From Sedimentitalea sp039941015 (lineage in GTDB: Bacteria; Pseudomonadota; Alphaproteobacteria; Rhodobacterales; Rhodobacteraceae), in assembly GCF_039941015.1 (NCBI RefSeq), contig NZ_JBDVFI010000067.1: a DNA stretch of 64,000 bases; one strand, written 5' to 3'. Shown here one piece after another: positions 60,776-64,000 of the stretch (the first letter of the stretch is position 1; the number at the start of each line of letters is the position of its first letter). The notes under the pieces were generated by a model. The model had not been told where the DNA came from. It worked only from the letters and a program-made list of their open reading frames with translations, and did not search any database. The position numbers and the translations under genes are program-made.

Positions 60776-60795
60776 TGCCCTAACGGGGCATTTTT
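60776..60795 (+). terminator. Terminator after recA
   Basis: Short stem TGCCC (60776-60780) with GGGCA (60786-60790), 5-base loop, followed by TTTTT. It lies 17 bases after the recA stop. Confidence 0.6.
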
Positions 60796-60829
60796 CAGCC
60801 GAAAAGGCGAAGCGGTCTGAGAAGAAACG

Positions 60830-60851
60830 GGGCGTGCCACATGGCGCGCCC
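60830..60851 (+). repeat. Hairpin between recA and alaS
   Basis: GGGCGTGCC (60830-60838) pairs with GGCGCGCCC (60843-60851), nine pairs including one G-U, loop ACAT. Followed by TTATTGCT rather than a T-run, so it is either a weak second terminator or a structure in the alaS leader. Confidence 0.4.
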
Positions 60852-60944
60852 TTATTGCTGTGTTTCGGTGCGATTGCGGCGGTGGACAGTGCCGGGGCTT
60901 ACAGCTATTTCAAGTGCCAAACTTGAACCTCCGAAAGCTTGCCC

Positions 60945-63602
60945 ATGCCCACGTTGAATGACATCCGGTCCACTTTTCTGAGCTATTTTGCAAAGCAAGG
61001 ACATGAGGTTGTAGAGAGCAGCCCGTTAGTGCCGCGGAACGATCCGACGCTAATGTTTGCGAACTCTGGCATGGTCCAGTTTAAGAACCTGTTCACCGGC
61101 GTCGAGCATCGTGACTACAAACGCGCGACGACGGCGCAAAAATGTGTACGCGCGGGCGGTAAACATAACGATCTGGACAATGTCGGCTATACCGCGCGGC
61201 ATCACACCTTCTTTGAGATGCTCGGCAATTTCAGTTTTGGCGATTACTTCAAATCCGACGCCATCCCGTTTGCTTGGGAATTGATCACCCGGGATCTTGG
61301 CATCGACAAATCCCGATTGCTGGTCACGGTCTATCATACGGATGACGAGGCGGCGGAGATCTGGAAGAAGGTCGCCGGTCTGCCTGACGATAGGATCATC
61401 CGCATCCCGACCAGCGACAATTTCTGGCAGATGGGCCCGACCGGCCCCTGTGGTCCCTGCACCGAGATCTTTTATGACCACGGTGAACAGTATTGGGGTG
61501 GCCCTCCGGGCAGCCCTGACGAAGATGGCGACCGGTTTGTCGAGATCTGGAATCTCGTTTTCATGCAATACGAACAGTTCGAGGATGGCAGCCGCAAGGA
61601 TCTGCCAAACCAGTCGATTGATACCGGCATGGGGATCGAGCGGGTCGCGGCCTTGTTGCAGGGAACCAACGACAACTATGCAACCGACCTGATGCGCAGC
61701 CTGATCGAGGCCAGCGCCGATGCAAGTAGCACCGATCCTGATGGGCCCGGCAAGACGCATCATCGGGTCATTGCGGATCATTTGCGGTCAACTTCGTTCC
61801 TGATGGCCGATGGTGTCATGCCTTCTAACGACGGACGTGGCTATGTCTTGCGGCGGATCATGCGGCGCGCCATGCGCCATGCTCACCTGCTGGGCGTTAA
61901 GGACCCGCTGATGTACCGGTTGGTGCCAGCGTTGATCCAACAGATGGGTGCGGCTTATCCTGAACTGGGCCGGGCCCAGTCGCTGATCGAAGAGACGCTG
62001 AAACTGGAAGAAACCCGGTTCAAACAGACCCTTGATCGCGGTCTGAAGCTTTTGGATGACGAAGTCGCGAGCCTGCCTCAAGGCGCGGCGCTTCCCGGAC
62101 AGGCGGCGTTCAAACTCTATGACACTTATGGATTCCCGCTTGATCTGACGCAGGACGCACTGCGCGAGCAAGACAGAACCGTCGATACCGAAGGGTTTGA
62201 CGCGGCGATGGCCGAGCAAAAGGCCAAGGCGCGTGCGGCGTGGTCAGGCAGTGGCGAAGCGGCAGATGCAACGGTCTGGTTTGATGTGGCCGATCAGCAC
62301 GGAACCACCGATTTTCTGGGATACGACACCGAAACCGCCGAGGGGCAGATCGTGGCGCTGGTCCAGGATGGTGGCACGGTGGACGAGGCCGGGCAGGGAC
62401 AGGAGGTGCAGATCGCGCTCAACCAAACGCCGTTCTATGCCGAAAGCGGGGGGCAGGTCGGCGATACCGGAGAAATCCGCACCGAGAGCGGTGTGGCGAC
62501 GGTGACAGACACGCGCAAGACGGCGGGCGTCTTTTTGCATATCGCAAAGGTCAGAGAAGGCGACATTCGCGTCGGCGAGGCCGCGACCTTGACTGTTAAT
62601 CACGATCGCCGGACGTCGATCCGCGCCAATCACTCGGCGACGCATCTGCTACACGAGGCATTGCGCCGCGCATTGGGGGATCATGTTGCACAGCGCGGGT
62701 CGCTGAATGCCGAGGATCGCCTGCGGTTTGATTTCAGCCATACCAAGCCTCTGACTGCGGACGAGTTGCAACAGGTTCAGGAAGAGGTGAACAGCTTTAT
62801 CCGCCAGAACGCGCCGGTCGAGACCCGGATCATGACGCCCGATGATGCACGTGGGATTGGCGCGCAGGCCCTCTTTGGCGAGAAATACGGCGATGAAGTT
62901 CGCGTGGTGTCGATGGGTGTTGATCCCGAGTCTGGCAAAGGCGGCAATGGCGCGACATATTCGATCGAACTGTGTGGCGGCACCCATGTGCGCCAGACCG
63001 GCGATATCGGCGTCTTTGTGACGTTGGGTGATTCAGCATCTAGTGCCGGTGTCCGCCGGATCGAGGCGCTGACCGGGGCCGAGGCATTTCGTTATCTGCG
63101 GGATCAGGATCAGCGGCTTTCCGAGGTTGCGGGCGCACTCAAGGCACAGGCGGGTGAGGTTCCTGACCGCGTCCGCGCTCTGATGGACGAGCGCAAGGCC
63201 TTGAGTAATGAGGTGGCCCAACTGCGCCGTGAACTCGCGATGGCAGGCGGAGGGCAAGCTGAACCGGAAGCACGACAGGTCAACGGGGTGGCGCTGGTCG
63301 CACAGGTGCTTAGCGGTGTTACCGGCAAGGATCTTCCGGCGCTGATCGACGAACACAAGGCGCGCATTGGCAGCGGTGCGGTTCTGTTGATCGCAGATGC
63401 CGGTGGCAAGGCCGCCGTGGCCGCTGGCGTTACCAGCGATCTCACAAGCCAGTTGTCGGCGGTCGATCTGGTCAAGGCCGCAGTGGTCGAACTTGGCGGC
63501 AAAGGTGGTGGCGGCCGACCCGATATGGCACAGGGCGGTGGCCGGGATGCCGGCAATTCGGATGCCGCGATTGCGGCTGTGGAAAAGGTTATGGGAGGCT
63601 GA
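60945..63602 (+). CDS. alaS: Alanyl-tRNA synthetase
   Basis: An 885-residue class II synthetase. The start is ATG at 60945 (MPTLNDIRSTFLSYFAKQGH); a TTG two codons upstream is possible. The N-terminal core has VPRNDPTLMFANSGM, RHHTFFEMLGNFSFG and the class II motif 3 region (GIERVAAL). The editing site is visible as HSATH at 563-567 and CGGTH at 677-681, and the DHHA1 (C-Ala) domain at about 750-885 includes the GGKGGGGRPDMAQGGG glycine-rich signature. It charges tRNA-Ala and clears Ser/Gly mischarging. It follows recA, as is common in alphaproteobacteria. Confidence 0.97.
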   Translation: MPTLNDIRSTFLSYFAKQGHEVVESSPLVPRNDPTLMFANSGMVQFKNLFTGVEHRDYKRATTAQKCVRAGGKHNDLDNVGYTARHHTFFEMLGNFSFGDYFKSDAIPFAWELITRDLGIDKSRLLVTVYHTDDEAAEIWKKVAGLPDDRIIRIPTSDNFWQMGPTGPCGPCTEIFYDHGEQYWGGPPGSPDEDGDRFVEIWNLVFMQYEQFEDGSRKDLPNQSIDTGMGIERVAALLQGTNDNYATDLMRSLIEASADASSTDPDGPGKTHHRVIADHLRSTSFLMADGVMPSNDGRGYVLRRIMRRAMRHAHLLGVKDPLMYRLVPALIQQMGAAYPELGRAQSLIEETLKLEETRFKQTLDRGLKLLDDEVASLPQGAALPGQAAFKLYDTYGFPLDLTQDALREQDRTVDTEGFDAAMAEQKAKARAAWSGSGEAADATVWFDVADQHGTTDFLGYDTETAEGQIVALVQDGGTVDEAGQGQEVQIALNQTPFYAESGGQVGDTGEIRTESGVATVTDTRKTAGVFLHIAKVREGDIRVGEAATLTVNHDRRTSIRANHSATHLLHEALRRALGDHVAQRGSLNAEDRLRFDFSHTKPLTADELQQVQEEVNSFIRQNAPVETRIMTPDDARGIGAQALFGEKYGDEVRVVSMGVDPESGKGGNGATYSIELCGGTHVRQTGDIGVFVTLGDSASSAGVRRIEALTGAEAFRYLRDQDQRLSEVAGALKAQAGEVPDRVRALMDERKALSNEVAQLRRELAMAGGGQAEPEARQVNGVALVAQVLSGVTGKDLPALIDEHKARIGSGAVLLIADAGGKAAVAAGVTSDLTSQLSAVDLVKAAVVELGGKGGGGRPDMAQGGGRDAGNSDAAIAAVEKVMGG

Positions 63603-63603
63603 A

Positions 63604-63891
63604 ATGGGCGCACTTTGGATTGCACATGTGACGGTGACGGACGCTGAGGCATACGGAAAATATGCGGAACTTGCAGGGCCGGCGATTGCCAAGCACGGCG
63701 GCGAATTTATCGCTCGGGGCGGGCGTTCTGTTCAACTGGAAGGCAAGGAACGCCCGCGCAATGTTGTCGCGCGGTTTCCATCGGTTGATGCGGCTGTCGA
63801 TTGCTACAATTCGCCAGAGTATCAGGCGGCGCTCAACCATGCGCGCGGCGCCTCTGAGCGCGAGTTAATGGTTGTAGAAACCACCGATTAA
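63604..63891 (+). CDS. DUF1330-family protein
   Basis: A 95-residue protein of the DUF1330 family (dimeric alpha-beta barrel). Characteristic parts are IAHVTVTDAEAYGKYAELAGPAIAKHGGEFIARGG and FPSVDAAVDCYNSPEYQAAL. No reaction is known. The ATG at 63604 follows the alaS stop by one base, so it is probably cotranscribed with alaS. A strong hairpin follows after 50 bases. Confidence 0.9.
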   Translation: MGALWIAHVTVTDAEAYGKYAELAGPAIAKHGGEFIARGGRSVQLEGKERPRNVVARFPSVDAAVDCYNSPEYQAALNHARGASERELMVVETTD

Positions 63892-63941
63892 CAAGCCTCT
63901 CAAGGGCCAGTTATTCTGGTCTGAAGAGACCGCATTTTTAC

Positions 63942-63980
63942 TAGCACCGGCGCACAATACGCGCCGGTGCTAAATTCGTT
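63942..63980. terminator. Bidirectional terminator at the right edge
   Basis: Perfect 12-bp stem TAGCACCGGCGC (63942-63953) with GCGCCGGTGCTA (63961-63972), loop ACAATAC. A T-rich stretch follows on the plus side (AAATTCGTTTT), and TTTTT precedes it, giving a T-run for minus-strand transcripts too (AAAAA complement). It probably separates the alaS/DUF1330 unit from a minus-strand gene at the window edge. Confidence 0.75.
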
Positions 63981-64000
63981 TTAGCTGGCGGCCCGAGCCG
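63981..64000 (-). CDS. Possible C-terminal end of a minus-strand gene
   Basis: Only 20 bases. On the minus strand they read ...ARAAS followed by a TAA stop (63981-63983), just before the bidirectional terminator. The position suggests a convergent gene that continues past the right edge; the product cannot be named. Confidence 0.2.

Overview
The window is chromosomal DNA of a marine-type alphaproteobacterium, most probably a member of the Rhodobacterales (Roseobacter group). Evidence: a CckA hybrid kinase preceded by a perfect CtrA box, a GTTC-N7-GTTC type LexA box (seen as GAAC-N7-GAAC) in front of recA, a B12-dependent class II ribonucleotide reductase as the only RNR in view, a two-CSD cold-shock protein, a guaB/RsmB-family pair, and high GC (about 60-65% in most genes). 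It is almost entirely ordinary, densely packed core genome. I see no prophage, insertion sequence, CRISPR array or defence island.

Layout. 1-4723 (minus): envelope operon lptF-lptG-lptD-surA. 4859-7216 (plus): pepA, a VOC protein, holC. 7231-11645 (minus): CPA antiporter, retroviral-type aspartic protease, MarC protein, ABC-F ATPase. 11742-13501 (plus): Bcr/CflA transporter and ndk. 13741-20381 (minus): trpE, PpiD-like chaperone, a class I aminotransferase, gpt, LysE exporter, fabI. 20499-22350 (plus): pdxH, double-CSD protein, DUF192 protein, tRNA-Pro(UGG). 22488-22934 (minus): a lipoprotein. 23493-27469 (plus): nrdJ and an orphan small protein, then a segment that folds into several strong hairpins ending in a terminator (27478-27753, candidate non-coding RNA). 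27938-29455: small RTX protein and an EF-hand protein. 29522-32511 (minus): MttB-family methyltransferase and an aminotransferase. 32770-37400 (plus): cysS, cimA, a SAM methyltransferase, a squalene/phytoene synthase-like protein. 37404-38618 (minus): MFS transporter. 38694-40081 (plus): cobK and an AlkA-type glycosylase. 40084-42253 (minus): DUF3300-DUF2950 pair. 42492-45311: hydrolase, ABM protein, VOC protein (minus), pseudouridine synthase (minus), HNH protein. 45413-48844: ornithine cyclodeaminase, CtlX and arginase (minus) with a divergent Lrp regulator. 48944-53572: LysM/BON protein, then (minus) DUF2235 hydrolase, AhpD-like protein and RACo-type corrinoid activator. 53813-63891: guaB, RsmB-like methyltransferase, cckA, sulfotransferase (minus), recA, alaS, DUF1330 protein.

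How the genes work together. Three themes stand out. First, cobalamin: NrdJ needs adenosylcobalamin, CobK belongs to corrin-ring synthesis, and an MttB-family methyltransferase and a RACo-type reductive activator imply corrinoid methyl transfer, although they lie at separate places. Second, arginine use: arginase, CtlX and ornithine cyclodeaminase form a compact catabolic set next to its probable Lrp-type regulator. Third, envelope biogenesis: Lpt proteins, SurA and PpiD.

The points I consider most worth a second look are the structured RNA candidate downstream of nrdJ, the sharp base-composition change inside cysS, a cysteine-rich short reading frame in front of cysS, the CtrA box before cckA, an NrdR-box-like palindrome before guaB, and the uncharacterised DUF3300-DUF2950 pair.
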